Positions 43,990 through 56,814 of a stretch of 64,000 nucleotides of DNA are shown in pieces. Location of the stretch: the NCBI GenBank assembly GCA_012934845.2, contig WNNJ02003593.1, forward strand, positions 62,001 to 126,000, given 5' to 3'. Within the stretch, counting starts at the first letter, position 1. Every line of letters starts with the position of its first letter. The position numbers were made by a program, and so were the translations under genes. The notes beneath the pieces were generated by a model. The model ran no database searches. It worked only from the letters and a program-made list of their open reading frames with translations, and was not told where the DNA came from. This stretch comes from Pomphorhynchus laevis (lineage: Eukaryota > Acanthocephala > Palaeacanthocephala > Echinorhynchida > Pomphorhynchidae).

Positions 43990-44415
43990 ATAATCATATT
44001 TCATCAGAGGAAATACATCGTTAGTAAGTATTTGTCATCGCTGATATGTTGGGTCGAGGAATAGGGACTAAAACCTGATAGCATAGCAGTTCCTAATGAT
44101 GACATCTAATCTTACTTGTAAAACGTGATGTCATATATTTATCGTGTCTAAAAATACAGGGTTATAGCAAATAGTTTTTAAGGTTAAGATCCGGCACATT
44201 AGACAATACCTGATAGCATAGCAGTTCCTCATTATGACATCTTATCCTGACACGTCGTCTGTTATTTATAAGTCAATTCATAAAAATTGACATTTATTTC
44301 AACTTTACACAAATTATATTAAATCTTATAATAATTAAATAAATAAATTATATATTATTAATTATATTAATAATATATAATAATTAATTAAAATACGTAG
44401 ACTTAGTTATCTAAT
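43990..44415 (+). repeat. Two PLE terminal modules and an outer end
   Basis: A nearly complete module lies at about 44025-44110 (GTTGGGTCGAGGAATAGGGA, GATAGCATAGCAGTTCCT). A partial second one lies at 44190-44240 (ACCTGATAGCATAGCAGTTC). They are followed by an AT-rich spacer and the outer end ACGTAGACTTAGTTATCTAA at about 44395. The open frame at 43802-43984, just upstream, has no convincing RT similarity. Confidence 0.65.
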
Positions 44416-44865
44416 CTGATTTATTCTAATGTTATATTATCTTTTAATCAATTCATAAGATTCTTTTTAACATTAAGATCCATTTTCGTTTTTTAATTTA
44501 TTTATAAACGTACTATAAATCAACCATAAGTTTTTAGAATAGTTTATGTAATAAAATATTCTAAAACTATCAACGAAGTAGAAAATTATGTTCTTGATTG
44601 CTAATTTTAAAGAAAATTTACCGATAAATTTTAGAAAATTTAATTAACACAATTTTGTATTGAGATAAATGACATCGACAGTAAATACTTCCAGTTAATA
44701 CGCAATTTATCATAAAAGCATTTGCTTAATGCCTTCTTTAATAGACGTTTTAAAATATTTTTTTGTGTGGTTTAGCTACAAACCGGACGTTATTTAATCA
44801 AAAATTATTTAAACTTCAACATTAAGGTGTTTAATGAGAAATGTACACTTTTACAGAAAACTCAC

Positions 44866-44954
44866 CATTCAAATGATTTAGCTTGGCGGCGAAAAAACTC
44901 TTCCCAATATTGATCACTTGTAAACTCCTCTATACGATCAGGCAAGAGAAACAT
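44866..44954 (-). pseudogene. Isolated first-exon-like fragment of a METTL13 (eEF1A methyltransferase) type gene
   Basis: On the - strand, ATTCAG is followed at once by ATG, then 29 codons reading MFLLPDRIEEFTSDQYWEEF and FRRQAKSFE, ending TG before donor GTGAGT. Human METTL13 starts, as I recall, MNLLPKSSREFGSVDYWEKF followed by FQQRGKKAFEWY, so the match covers the whole exon, including the split Trp codon. No exon for the next part (the SAM-binding GCGNS motif) was found between 44860 and 40750, where it would have to lie. It is either a remnant, an exon with a very distant partner, or part of a gene broken by insertions. I label it a probable gene fragment. Confidence 0.6.
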
Positions 44955-47190
44955 CTGAATTATAAGGTTACCTAAATTCGCCTTATCATCATTTTTTCCT
45001 TACATACCAAATACAATTGAACGAATTGTTTACAATTCGTTCAATTGTATTATTCGTTCGATGTATTATTTTTAAAATGTTCATTTTTTATAAAATGAAC
45101 TTTTATAAAAAGTTCATTAAAAGTTATTAAAAGTTCATAAATTATTATGATCTTTTATTATTATCTTAATTTATTTATTAAAGATAATAAAATTTATCGA
45201 TAATTTATCTTAATTAGACTACTTAGTCTAATTAAGTAAAAACGTAAAATGTGAAATTATTATTTTTTTTTCATTTTATTTTTGCGACAAAAACAATTTA
45301 TTTCTGCTACAGAAATAAAAATTTTAAAGATTGGGCAAATCATTAATTTGTATTAGTTGCCGTTGCCTTTTGTAAATTATGGTTGATATTTAAGTCACTC
45401 ACAAGTAAAATTAGATGATGATAACTGATGACAATAAAATTGGATGCAAATTAAGTAAATTAATTTGTATTATTTTTATCCAAGACAGAATCAAAGCACT
45501 TTATACAGTACAATGTAGCAATTAAAGCTGCTAATGCTGATATTGCGGTTACCATTTACGACTTGCAAAAGTGTTAACAATTTAATAATCTTTTAATCAA
45601 TATTTTAATCTCTTATCTTATGACGATATAATTACATTATATTATTAATTTATTTTAACTATATCAAATTATCTTTTATAAATTTAATAAAATGCTATTT
45701 TAGGTCAGTATATAATAAATAATGAATGAAATTATCGAATAAAATTAATTATTAAATAATTTTCTTAAATTAATAAATATACTTTATTATTTTTAATTAT
45801 TTTTAATAATCAGATCAGATAACTGAGTTTACGTAAATCAACCATAAGCTTTTAGAATAGTTTATGTAATTAATATCTATGAATATAATTAGCCACAAAA
45901 TGTAGTATTTGGTATGCTTTTGTGTAATCATTCTTCCTCGTTTCGGTTAATACATTGGCGTTACTCAGATGGAAACAATTTAGAATGATAGAGCTAATAA
46001 AAATGTAAATATCTGAAGAGACGACATTAATCACAAATAGATGCCATTTTTATTTAAAATAGTGGTGTTATTTCTCTATCAGTTAATATGCGCATATTTT
46101 AAAATGCAATTTGGCAATTTATTTCCCAGAGAAATAGTGTGGAGAACTGGTATTGTTATAGTGCAACTGTAATTCATCAGCATAATGCAGTGATACGTTA
46201 CATACTCGATTTTTCACAACAATGATATGCTTTCAATGCTTTAAAGATCACGTTGTTTCAACAAAAATCATTGTTTAGTTGAAACAAATGATAATTTACT
46301 GCATATTCTTGTAATTCCTTTCATGTAGTCTATTCATATGCTAATTTATCTGAAATATCTGAAATTTTTTACTTAATATTCTAATTACCGTTAATTTTGG
46401 AATGGACTCTACGAAAGGGTGGATAAATTAATTAATTCCTTGAATTTTACTAGCCTCCGCTCGCATCATCAGAAAATCATTACATTATTGGAAATGATTT
46501 TGTTAAATGATAAATGATTTATACCTTTAACATGCAATAATCAGTTAATCCAAGGGTGGATTAACGCATCCACACTTGGATTTATCCATCCAAATGATGT
46601 GTCATCAAACTCATTTTGTACTTGTTAGATATAATGTAAGATTGGTCAGCTTTATCAAAGTAAATTACTGCTAATTCGTGAAATTAAGTGATTTATTAAA
46701 GATAAATTATTATAAATTATAATTTGTAAAAGTAATTATATATGCTGAATGCAAATATTTATACGATATTAACCGTAAAGATTAGCTAGTTTATGTGACG
46801 CTTTTCATAAGAGTTTTATTTAAGTGTATACTCATCGATATCTGCTGGTCGAAGCTAGTCCAAGTTTTAACCAGCATATATTCAATATCTGCAGGTAAAA
46901 GTTTCTACTGAGCTTACAGTAACTTTTTTACTCGATTAAATTCTAAATTTAAATACAAATATATTGCATTAAAATTACACCGTATTTTTACTTACATTAC
47001 TTATATATTACTTATATATTACTTATATTATTAAAAAATAAAAGGTAAAAGTTTCTGTTGGGCTTATCTCGAATAAATTCTAAATTTAAACGCAAATATA
47101 TTTTTCACTAAACTTTATTCTTTACTTATATTTTGTATTTTTAAATAAATTTTAATAATTAAAATATTTTAATTATAAATTATTAATCAA
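44955..47190. other. Intergenic AT-rich stretch
   Basis: No gene recognised. AT-rich simple sequence, the small palindrome CAATTGAACGAATTGTTTAC with inverse near 45010-45050, and one outer PLE end at 45805. Confidence 0.45.
45805..45850 (-). repeat. Outer end of the PLE terminal family
   Basis: On the + strand CAGATCAGATAACTGAGTTT then ACGTAA, the complement of the outer-end motif ACGTAGACTCAGTTAGCTGA seen downstream of the modules. A similar inverted outer end lies at about 47190-47215 and precedes the inverted module at 47450-47535, so that copy spans about 47190-47535. Confidence 0.55.
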
Positions 47191-47449
47191 ATCAGTTAAC
47201 TGATTATACGTAATATAAATCTAAAAAATAAATATTTTAATTTTAAGATTTTCTATTATTCAAATTTATATAAAATACGAATTTTTGTAATTTCTTTTTT
47301 TTAATTTATAAAATTTAAAAGTAAATATTTTAATCTTAAGACTTTCAATAATTTAAATTTATATAAGGTACGACTTTTTTAAACAATTTTTATTAATTGA
47401 ATATTAGATAATATACGATGTATTAAAATTAATAAAAAAAGGTCCTATT

Positions 47450-47535
47450 GAGGAACTGCCATGTCATCAGGTTGAGTCCTTATTCCTCGATCAAATATAT
47501 CAGCGATCACATTCCAACGTTGTATTTCCCCTTAT
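47450..47535 (-). repeat. Inverted PLE terminal module
   Basis: The + strand shows GAGGAACTGCCATGTCATCA, GGTTGAGTCCTTATTCCTCG and ATATATCAGCG, a decayed module on the - strand. Its outer end lies near 47200. Confidence 0.65.
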
Positions 47536-48832
47536 GTTATGCGATTATCAAGAGTCACCTCTTACTTTCATATGAATATAATTTTTACTATCTATCCAAA
47601 AAGGTTAACAAATTTTAAAGTTTAGTTTTTATACTTATAGAGAGAGGCTCTCTAATTTACCTTCGCATATTATACTTACAGCATTTTACATACTGTCTAT
47701 AAATATATAAATACTTTATAGTTTTATTATATTATTTACTTTATATTATTTTATATAAAATTAACATCATTTTAATATGAAATGCACAAGCCAGAATGTG
47801 ATAGGTAACATTAAGAGCATCAAACCAAGGATATCATGATTATATAGGTTACATATAAATCTTGTGTTATAAAAAATGATCTTAATGCATATATCGGTTC
47901 TGTCGAAGGGAATGTAATTCCTTATCACATATATTTTTGTATATCAAAGTATGTATATAACATACATTCTGATATTTTATGTAAAATCATATGACACACA
48001 TCGTCAGCTATTTAAACTTAAATCAACCTAATTTTAACATTTCATTAATTTTGAGTTCGAGTTGGGTTCCCGTTTGCGCTATGCCCGTAAACGTATATAG
48101 TAATCGTCTCCGTGGGTCATTTAATACGCTTTTAAATACCGAGACCTATCAATATCGAGATTTAACATTAAATCACGCAGTTATGCATGAATTTTCAATT
48201 GATGCTTAGAACCTTAAAGGATATTGGCATATATTGTCAAGTATTGCGATATAGGTTTTCATTTTAGATACAAATTTGTTCAATTTAGATTTGCAGGTTA
48301 ATTTTTATACCAAATGCAGATGAGTTATATTTTCACATATAATACTGTAAGATACATTTACAAAATTTAAATTTTTGATACGTTTTGGAGTATCAGTGTA
48401 TTGTGATGCTCAATATGCTATGATATACATAACCATTAACGTATTAATAGCGCTGTATTTCGTGCAGTATAATATACACGAAGGTATTGATTGAATAAAT
48501 ACATTCGTATATATTAACACAAAAGTACTGACATAAATATTAAATATCGTGTCTTAATTTCTACCACAAATATTCGATCACTACATAGCAGACATGTAGT
48601 TGCTCCATTACGATAAAGCTCGTATTTTTGTATTTTAATAATTGAGATACAGAGATCTGTGGTAAGTTACAACAATATTTATTCGTGTATATACTGTACG
48701 ACATCAGGTACCAAATATACGATGATGATGTTTGTCATATTCAGCGTCTTAGCGTTACAAAACGCCGTGAAATGATACACCAGTGAGTATCGAACATTTA
48801 AATTTGATATTTTTTTCAGTTTATGCTTTCAT

Positions 48833-49297
48833 ACTTTCTTTAATATTAACAGCACTCACTTTAAATTCTCAAATGTAGACAAGATATTGAAAATTACGCG
48901 TTGTTTGGTTATATTTAAATTCTCAAATGTAGACAAGATATAGAAAATTACGCGTTGTTTGGTTTTTTTAAACCAAAATGTCTTATCTGAAGCTAAAGAA
49001 TGCAATTATGTAATCTACTAATAATTGAATTATATCTAAGTTTCTGATCAGAGACTGAAAAATGTCAAAAATATGAACTTGTCTATTTGACACCAATAAC
49101 ATTTTCATTTGTTTAATCTCACATTACATTTATTTATGTGAAATTAGCATCGTATCTAGCTAGCATATCAGTTTTGAAATGAAGAAACAGGATTAAGTAC
49201 TAAAAGTAATATATTTTGTAAATAATTTAAAATATCATACTTTCTTTAATATTAACAGCGCTCACTTTAAATTCTCAAATGTAGACAAGATATTGAT
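48833..49297. repeat. Local direct repeats inside the inverted-repeat segment
   Basis: TACTTTCTTTAATATTAACA followed by TCTCAAATGTAGACAAGATA occurs at 48833 and again at 49240. Within the first copy a unit of about 54 bp ending ATTACGCGTTGTTTGGTT is duplicated in tandem (48863-48912 and 48917-48965). No coding function seen. Confidence 0.7.
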
Positions 49298-49959
49298 TAT
49301 TTATATGCTTAAAATGATTATTCAAACTAAATGTTATGGAACAGCTTAAATATATTTCTAAGATAAGCTGAATCGAATAATAAAAAAGGTGCGTAATAAC
49401 GTTTTGAAGTATGCTATCATCTTTAATATAAGAGTACGAAAAGTGATTATTATTTTGTAAACAAATAATGGTTTTTAAAATTCGGGTAAAATTTTTCCAG
49501 ATTAAATTATAAAATTTTAAAAGTGTAGCAAATTTATACACATTATGATATTAGCATATTGTATAAATTTACATTAGAATTTCTACATGCTGTGCGAATT
49601 CGCATTAAAAAATATGGCATTTTTTATGCTTTACAAAAAAAATATTTTTTTTGTTTATAATTTGAAAATGTTATATTTCCAAATTATAAAAATAAAAAAA
49701 TGTTTTACAAAAATATAATTTTTGTAATCGAACTTTCTTATCAAGCCCAAACTGACAGTTAGATAAGTCTCAAAAAATAGTGTTTGTGATATTGAAATAT
49801 AAAAAGCTTAGTTGAATTAAACAGACAAGAGCCAAAAATCAATTTATGGCAGATTTGATTTCATTGTCTACATAATACATTATTTACTTATTCCAAAGCG
49901 GCCTACTTCATTGACATCATCTTTAAAATATGTTGCTTGCCTGACTATCAGATTCCTAA

Positions 49960-50300
49960 CATATGACATATAGCATACATATGTTATATGTATGTCATAT
50001 GACATATATATGACATATTTATAACATATAATAACATATATATGACATATATAACATATTTATAACATATATATAACATATTTATAACATATATATAACA
50101 TATATGACATATAGATAACATATTTATAGCATATATATGACATATATAACATATTTATAACATATATATATGATATATATGTCATATATGTCATATATAA
50201 CATATATATAACATATATATAACATATATATGACATATATATGACATACATGTGACATATATATGTTATATGACATATAACATATGTATGTTATGGATGT
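49960..50300. repeat. Short tandem repeat of ATATGACATATATAACATAT type
   Basis: A long run built from ACATAT, GACATAT and ATAACATAT units. It yields spurious open frames rich in Tyr, Ile, Cys and Met on the - strand. It lies just inside the right arm of the 2.9-kb inverted-repeat segment. Confidence 0.9.
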
Positions 50301-50671
50301 ATAAAATGCATATATGTATGTTATATACATACTTTGATATACAAAAATATATGTGATAAGGAATTACATTCCCTTCGACAGAACCGATATATGCATTAAG
50401 ATCATTTTTTATAACACAAGATTTATATGTAACCTATATAATCATGATATCCTTGGTTTGATGCTCTTAATGTTACCTATCACATTCTGGCTTGTGCATT
50501 TCATATTAAAATGATGTTAATTTTATATAAAATAATATAAAGTAAATAATATAATTTAATAATATATAAAGTATCTATATATTATATTCCTAATAATCAA
50601 TACTTGTCTACTTTTGAATAATTATTACACATAAATTATCGTTTTATTAACTCGTAATAAACTCGTACTTT

Positions 50672-50866
50672 TCGCTCTAACGGAGCTAATCAGTACCGTG
50701 ACTTCAATAATCATACATAGGCATCTTAATACTCGCTTAAACGGTGTTTAAAGCCCGAAAAGCAGAACATAGTTTTGAACACTTTAAACACTGTTTAAGC
50801 GTGTGTTAAAGTGCCTATGGATGATTATTAAAGTCACGATACTGATGAGCTCCGTTAGAGCGAAAC
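50672..50866. repeat. Palindrome with arms of about 85 bp
   Basis: The left arm, starting CGCTCTAACGGAGCTAATCA, and the right arm, ending GATGAGCTCCGTTAGAGCG, are inverted copies with a few differences, meeting near 50770 around CGAAAAGCAGAACATAG. A transcript would form one long hairpin. The outer end of the right arm holds a hammerhead core; the left arm has the same core on the opposite strand with a change in a conserved core base. Confidence 0.85.
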
Positions 50867-50878
50867 GTGCATACCGTT
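50842..50878 (+). ncRNA. Hammerhead ribozyme catalytic core (candidate)
   Basis: CTGATGA (50842-50848), a 4-bp helix GCTC/GAGC closed by loop CGTTA (50849-50861), then GAAAC (50862-50866): exactly the conserved hammerhead core with a G-C pair next to it. After GAAAC, ACG and CGT can form a 3-bp third helix around TGCATAC, followed by T as the cleavage-site base. I could not find a good first helix between the flanks, so activity is doubtful unless a dimer or another partner supplies it. PLEs and retrozymes are known carriers of hammerheads. Confidence 0.5.
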
Positions 50879-51029
50879 GTTAAAGTTTGTCGTCACACAT
50901 AGGATAACCGGACATACGTAGCGACTTTGAATATTGCGAGAATAATTTGTTTCTATTTCTTGGTTTGATGAGGATATATAGAATGCTGCCTGGTGTTTAT
51001 GCTTCCTCATGAGAAAAACATAGTGATTT

Positions 51030-51515
51030 ATATACAAAATGGTATTGCTTTTTAGACTAGACATTGATTCACGACTTTCGGTCACCATGTCTCTTCTAAA
51101 CGACCAATGAGTACCCGGCAAAATTCATCAGTAGAATGGAGTACTCACTGGTCGTTTCGGTTGCCTGTGTGACATTGTGAATAAAGGCGTTTCCGACACT
51201 TTGCTTAATTGTCTGAGGCTTACGCTCTTTACCCGATCGAATTGCTGTCGGACCATCATTAAATACTAGGCAGAGGTTGTTGCTGAATTGTCGCTGCACT
51301 CGTTGGAACCTTAATGGATACGGCATGTATAATAGTAGTGCACGAATGTGCAGAGTATACAACGGTCCACGATTTCTTTCGAAATATGGCGTTTATACAA
51401 AATGGTGTTGCTTGATAGACTGGATTTTAATTCACAACTTTCAGTCATCATGTCACTTCTAAACGACCAATGAATACCCTGTAACACTCATCAGTAGAAT
51501 GAAGTACTCTCTATT
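51030..51515. repeat. Direct duplication, period about 365 bp
   Basis: TATACAAAATGGTATTGCTT at about 51033 and TATACAAAATGGTGTTGCTT at about 51395 start two copies. They continue through CTTCTAAACGACCAATGA and CATCAGTAGAATG and diverge after GTACTC. The first copy extends into an inverted piece (GTACTCACTGGTCGTTTCGG), giving a small palindrome at 51099-51152. On the - strand each copy carries CTACTGATGA and, about 45 nt later, GAAAGT. Confidence 0.65.
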
Positions 51516-53050
51516 TATAATGCAGAATATAATTCAGAAACAGTAATCTCTAATCTTTTATTAGAGATTTTTTCTTAGTTTTTATTTCTTTTAAGTTCTT
51601 TACAAGCACATAACGAACAAAATAAGGGACATAATAACGACAATTATATTTAAATTAAGGTGTCCGCATTGTAAACTGTAATAACTTTAACATACTTTTT
51701 ATAAATTTTTATATTTTTGTATAAAAATATGCTGCATATTGCCGTATCCTATTGCAATATGCAGTATTGTTATTATTTCACTCAATTTAAAAGAGATAAT
51801 AGCGGCAGTTCGTGAGGTTTTGAATTTTCTAGGAAATTCAAAATTCAAAATAAGGTATTTTACACACTTCCCTTTCTTAGACTATGCATATGGCAACAAG
51901 TCGACTTTTACGATAAAAATGGATCTTATATACAGAAAAGTTAGCCACTCCTGACTGATATATTATATAATACTAATGTTATTGATGAAATAAATGTTTA
52001 ATTTATTGTTTATTTAATAAATTAGATCAATAAGGCTTAATTGATTTATTTAAATAAGCATCTACTGTAATTATTCTTTATATCTTATCAGCAAATTAAT
52101 TGTTGAGGTATTTTTTAACCTTCGTTGCCAAATTCGCGTATCCATTTAATGGAGGCAAATTTCTCCTTTTCTTTGGGATAGCAGATTGCGAAATATTTTT
52201 ATATTATGTAATTCAGAATTTTGCTTGATTTGCTTTCATTATTTCCAGGCCTTATTTCGTTGTTTGTTACTTACACTCACACAAGTAATCACTGAAAGCC
52301 TTTAAATAACAATATTTGTTATCGTCGCACAAAAATATATATATATATTTAATCCAAATATAATTTGAATAATATATGATCAATAAATTCGAAAATTATA
52401 CAAAACTGAAGTTTGACTTGTTAAATGGTTCGTGGTTTACCTTTACATTCTGTTTACCTTTATGATGTAGCCTTATCTAGCTATAGCTTTTTAATTTATA
52501 GCACAAAAGTGTGTTACTTTAGACTAATATATTTTGAATTAATTAGGAAGGAAATTATCTATAACAAGATGTATTTACTATACACTTAAGTAAGCGAAAT
52601 TTGCTCAACTTTGTGTATTAAAATTATTTCATTTTAAGAAAGTACTAACATTCGATATATGTATTGAATATATACCACTAGCACGGTGGTGCCATAAATT
52701 ATATATAATCAATATATGAATAAACGCACCTTATGTGTTCAAAAATATCTGCTTTAAAGAATCAAATTATCATAGCATACTATTTTTGGATAACTACTTT
52801 TTACTCAGATGCTAACTAGAAATCTGAATTGGAAATTCTGACTATATTAGAACTAATAAATGTTATTTTATGCTATTCGAAGATTAATGATATGGGTTAT
52901 ATTATTTAAAATAGGGTTGGTAAAGTTTAAACGTAATTTTCCATTAAGATGAAATGTAATCTCTTAGACGTTAAAACAATCAAAATTCTTATTATACGAA
53001 GTAAACTCCTATGAATTTCAAACAAATTAAAAACATTTAATTAATAGCTT
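51516..53050. other. Intergenic stretch
   Basis: Nothing recognised. An open frame of 71 codons at 51739-51954 (VREVLNFLGNSKFK) has no known similarity and no supported splice partner. Confidence 0.4.
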
Positions 53051-53084
53051 TAATTGGGTGAATATTCGTTTTACAGAATATTCG

Positions 53085-53640
53085 TCCACCAGAATATTCG
53101 TCCTCCAGAGCACTTCGCTCAAACAATCAGTTCTTGCTACACATTCCTCGTCATCGGTCGAACTTTGCCATGCGTTTCTGTATCATCTATATGCCTCTCA
53201 TTTGGAATTATCTTCCTTTTAAACTTCGTTGTCAGCCTAACATCACTACCTTTAAATCCATGCTTCGCACCTTTCTACTAAGTAACCAGGTCATGCAGCT
53301 CAGCTAGCAATGAGATCCAATTTTTCATCGTTCCAACGTCGGCTACGTGGTGTGGACTTGAGTCACATCATTTTTTATAATTTTTGGTATATTTCAGTGG
53401 ACTTGTAAGCGGTCTGTCTGTATAAACCACTTAAAATGAATAAATCTATTAGTCATTTTTAGCCAGACGCGGAAGAACGACGAAAAAACACTTCTAGATG
53501 CTGTTTCGTCATCACTATGACTCCTCAGTGCCAGTTCCCTCCCACTGCTGGATGCAGAGGCGGACTAGCAATGAAATGACCAACAAAATTCACGTAAATT
53601 GGTATTACTCTCGTTTTGAGAATAAATCTATCTATAATCT
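53085..53640 (+). mobile_element. 3' end of a LINE
   Basis: One + strand frame from about 53085 to about 53305 reads IPRHRSNFAMRFCIIYMPLI then WNYLPFKLRCQPNITTFKSM and ends LLSN. This is the typical LINE ORF2 tail pattern R...R...F.....WN.LP......FK..L. It is followed by about 300 bp of GC-richer 3' sequence, ending near AATAAATCTATCTATAATCT, which may be its tail. Everything upstream is missing: a 5'-truncated insertion. Confidence 0.7.
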
Positions 53641-55439
53641 ATCTTTTATCGTATAAACACTTCAGTTACTTTTATTAAAATTAATAAAAACAAATATTTT
53701 TAAAGTATCAAAATTAAAAATATCATCGATTTCTAAATGCTTAACAATATTAAATAATATTAATATAACAAATATACTCAATTATATATATCGATTGCCA
53801 AAATATAATGTTTTATTTGCATACGGAAGATGTCTTTTATAGATAAATTTCTTGCCAAGATGTCACAAGCAATAACACAAATTACGACTGAAGAATAGCT
53901 GCATTCGCAGATTTATTTAGTATGCCTACATCCTACTATCTTGCATATTTTCTATTATTTCTTCCCAAATTATCGACTGAAGAAAAAGTTCAAACTCAAA
54001 GGTCTTAACGATAACCTATTAAATAAGATTATTCAAGTAATACATATTTTTTAATTATTCAAGAATTAAAGACATTAATTATAATGGTAAAATTGGTAAA
54101 ATATATTTAGGAGATTCTAATAAATACCGATCAAAAAAGCAAATTAATCTTTAAATGGTTTTATAATTTAAGTTAAAGTACTAAATAGTCGTTTTAAATT
54201 AGTTTGAATATTAAAGAAATTTACTTTATATAATTCAAATTTTTATAGTTTTAGTAGATTTTAGATTTTATTTTTATTAAAACTTTACAAAATTACTGTT
54301 ACTAATTTGTTGGAATCATGAAATATTTCATAATAGCTGATTATAAAATTAATATGATAAAATTAAATAAAATTAAAATTAATTATGAATATTATTATTC
54401 ATAAATAAATTATGAATATTATTATATTATTAATTAATTATTAATTAATTATGTAACAGTGAAATCATATCATAAATAGAATACTTATCGACTTTTAAGT
54501 CTGCAATCTTTTAAGTTCATATCAGTTAATATTCTACTGCAAGATAACAATAATTTAATTATTTATTTCACATCAAGGATACTATGTATATAATATACAC
54601 GCGACTGTTTTTCATTTCAAAAATTGAAAGCACGTACCTTATTTTTTAGCAGGCATAATATATTCTTAATTTTCACAACTTAGGCATATGTTTGATTTGT
54701 TTAAAACGTATAAAATTTTGTTAGATGTATTTTTAAAAAACATGTTTTATCACACTGAAATTATATATCTCAATGCGAAGTAACGGATCTTTGTATTTTA
54801 AAATTTAGTTTAATAATTTCAGTTTAAAGGAACTAAAAAATATAAATTAAAATATATAGGCAGCCACTGCTGTCATAAAAAAATTGTTTTACAAGTTCAA
54901 GTGCTACTGCATGTATAACGGATGAATACCATAGCTGATTTTAATGTTTGGCGTAGAAAAAAGTGTTCTTTGATTCCTTTTAACTAAAATCAAAATACAA
55001 GAATTATAAATTAGTGGATATATTCAAATTGATAAGAATTTTGAAATTAAAATTGTAAAACTATATAGCATTGAAATTAGTGAAATTAGTAAAATTTAAA
55101 TAGAATTTGCATCAGAATAGCTGATACATAAGTAAATATTAAGTAAATAGTTACTTAATATTTACTTAACCTTGAAATTTGTGAGGTTTATATACACGGA
55201 TTTACCAATATAATTATTTTAGTATAGCTAATATATTATGCTAAAATTCAATATTAAATAAATAGTATATAATATATTATTTAATATAGTGGTTAAATAT
55301 AGCTAATATAAGTCTAGCTAATATAGTAATATAGGCATTTATGGGAAAAAATCTATTTTTTAAATCTGTACATGTTTTGACCACTGCAACAAAAAAAATT
55401 TACAATAAGTGCTCAAAATTATTTGTCTTAGGATAAGTT
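53641..55439. other. Intergenic AT-rich stretch
   Basis: No gene, repeat family or element end recognised apart from short AT-rich direct repeats near 54410-54450 and 55230-55330. Confidence 0.45.
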
Positions 55440-56661
55440 GCGTCATTTAAAACCGGGAAGAATTCACCGGGGTTTGTTATTTTTCTTCAGTTTATAATCA
55501 CTCTTTGAGTTCAGCATTAGGTCGGTCATTAATTGTCCAATCCAATAGTGCTCTCGTCGTTGGCGGTCATGTACATTGGATATATTTTCTTCAATAATGG
55601 TTGTTTTAATCTTATAGGTGGGATATTCTGCGCAATGCTCAACTATACCGTCGGTATTGTAATTATTCTTAGATGAAGTACTCTTTTTTGATCCCTTCAT
55701 GTTTGATTTTATGCCAGCTCGACGGTTTGTCAGTCTATCTTTCAGTGCACGACCTGTCTCTCCCACATATTGGGCGCCGCAGTCGATACATTCTGCTTTG
55801 TATACAGCACCTGTCGTTCGGCAGTCAAAGTTACCTTTTATTCGGTATTCCATATTAGTTATCGTACTGTGAAATACTTTGCCTTCTTCAATCTCCCAAC
55901 AGCATAAATAGCGTGGTCTTCCGCACTTTTTTACTCCATTGAAAGAAGTTTGTCCTGTTCTATCTCTGTTGATGGAAGTGTGTATCAGACTGTCTTTGAA
56001 ACTTCGTTGTTTACTGAAGTAAATTAGAGGACGTTTGGTGGGCGTTAGTCCTCGCAGTACCGTATCTTTATATGCTTTAGAGATGTCTGCAGGAAGACTT
56101 TTTAAGGCAGGATGGTAATTAATAACTACTGGAAAGGTTTCTTTGATAGCATCAATTTCCTTAACTTTGAGAAGTTCCTCTCTAGTTTTCCGTCTTGCTT
56201 TATCAATTTGTTTTCCGATCATTTGTCTACCATATCCACGTTGTATAAGATGATCGGTTAGCTTCGCCATTGCATTTTCGAACAGATTTGATGATGAGCA
56301 TATCTTCCTACAACAGATGACCTCGTTAAATGCTAGATTTCTCTTTGTTAATTCAGGGTGGCAGCTTCGTTGATCAATATATGATGGTCTCCAATTTTTT
56401 CCGGTATAGGTCTATTTCTATGTTGCCGTCGTCCATGGTACAAATGTTGATATCTAAGAATGTTGTAGACTTAGCATCCTCTGTTATATCCAGTGTGAAT
56501 TTTAACTCACTAGACTTATTTAGCCTTGATATAGCGTTTTTCAAGTCCATAGGCGAACCTGACCATATGATTAACACATCATCAATGTAGCGCAACCATA
56601 GTTTCGGTTCACATCCTACCTTAGCCAAAAATGTTTCCTCAATGTCTGCAACTTGATACAT
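55440..56661 (-). mobile_element. Penelope-like element: RT end plus GIY-YIG endonuclease
   Basis: Read on the - strand: an RT palm segment (56661-56374) with VADIEETFLAKVG and the catalytic LRYIDDVLIIW, then STTFLDINI and DLYRKK. A thumb and linker follow (LTDHLIQRGYGRQMI near 56250). A GIY-YIG endonuclease occupies the C-terminal third of the open frame 56270-55464, with AVYKAECIDCGAQYVGETGR carrying the Cys pair between the GIY-like and YIG-like halves that is typical of PLEs, and NVHDRQRREHYWIGQL near its end. The domain order RT then GIY-YIG fits canonical Penelope/Neptune elements. It is 5'-truncated and broken, though the endonuclease frame is long and open, so the insertion is comparatively recent. 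Confidence 0.92.
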
Positions 56662-56814
56662 AAAAACGTTTTTGAACGAGTTTATTAATCACATTTTGCG
56701 ATTAGTGTAGTCAATTAAAACCTACCAGCTAATTATTAAAAATCCAATTATCGTTTAATGGGACATTCCTAAAATTAAAATTTCAAATATTTATTCAACT
56801 TGATTTTGTAACGT

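Larger units (their letters stand above)
47706..50580. mobile_element. 2.9-kb segment bounded by about 263-bp inverted repeats
   Basis: 47706-47968 and 50318-50580 are near-perfect inverted copies, both containing AATGCACAAGCCAGAATGTG (or its complement) and TCGGTTCTGTCGAAGGGAAT. The interior (47969-50317) has no recognisable transposase. An open frame of 72 codons at 47991-48209 (MTHIVSYLNLNQPN...) matches nothing I know. It could be a long-inverted-repeat DNA transposon derivative or a local inverted duplication. I saw no target-site duplication. Confidence 0.7.

Noticed and set aside
50060-50330. Open frames on the - strand rich in Tyr, Ile, Cys and Met
   Set aside because: They translate a simple ATATGACATAT-type repeat and lack any other coding sign.
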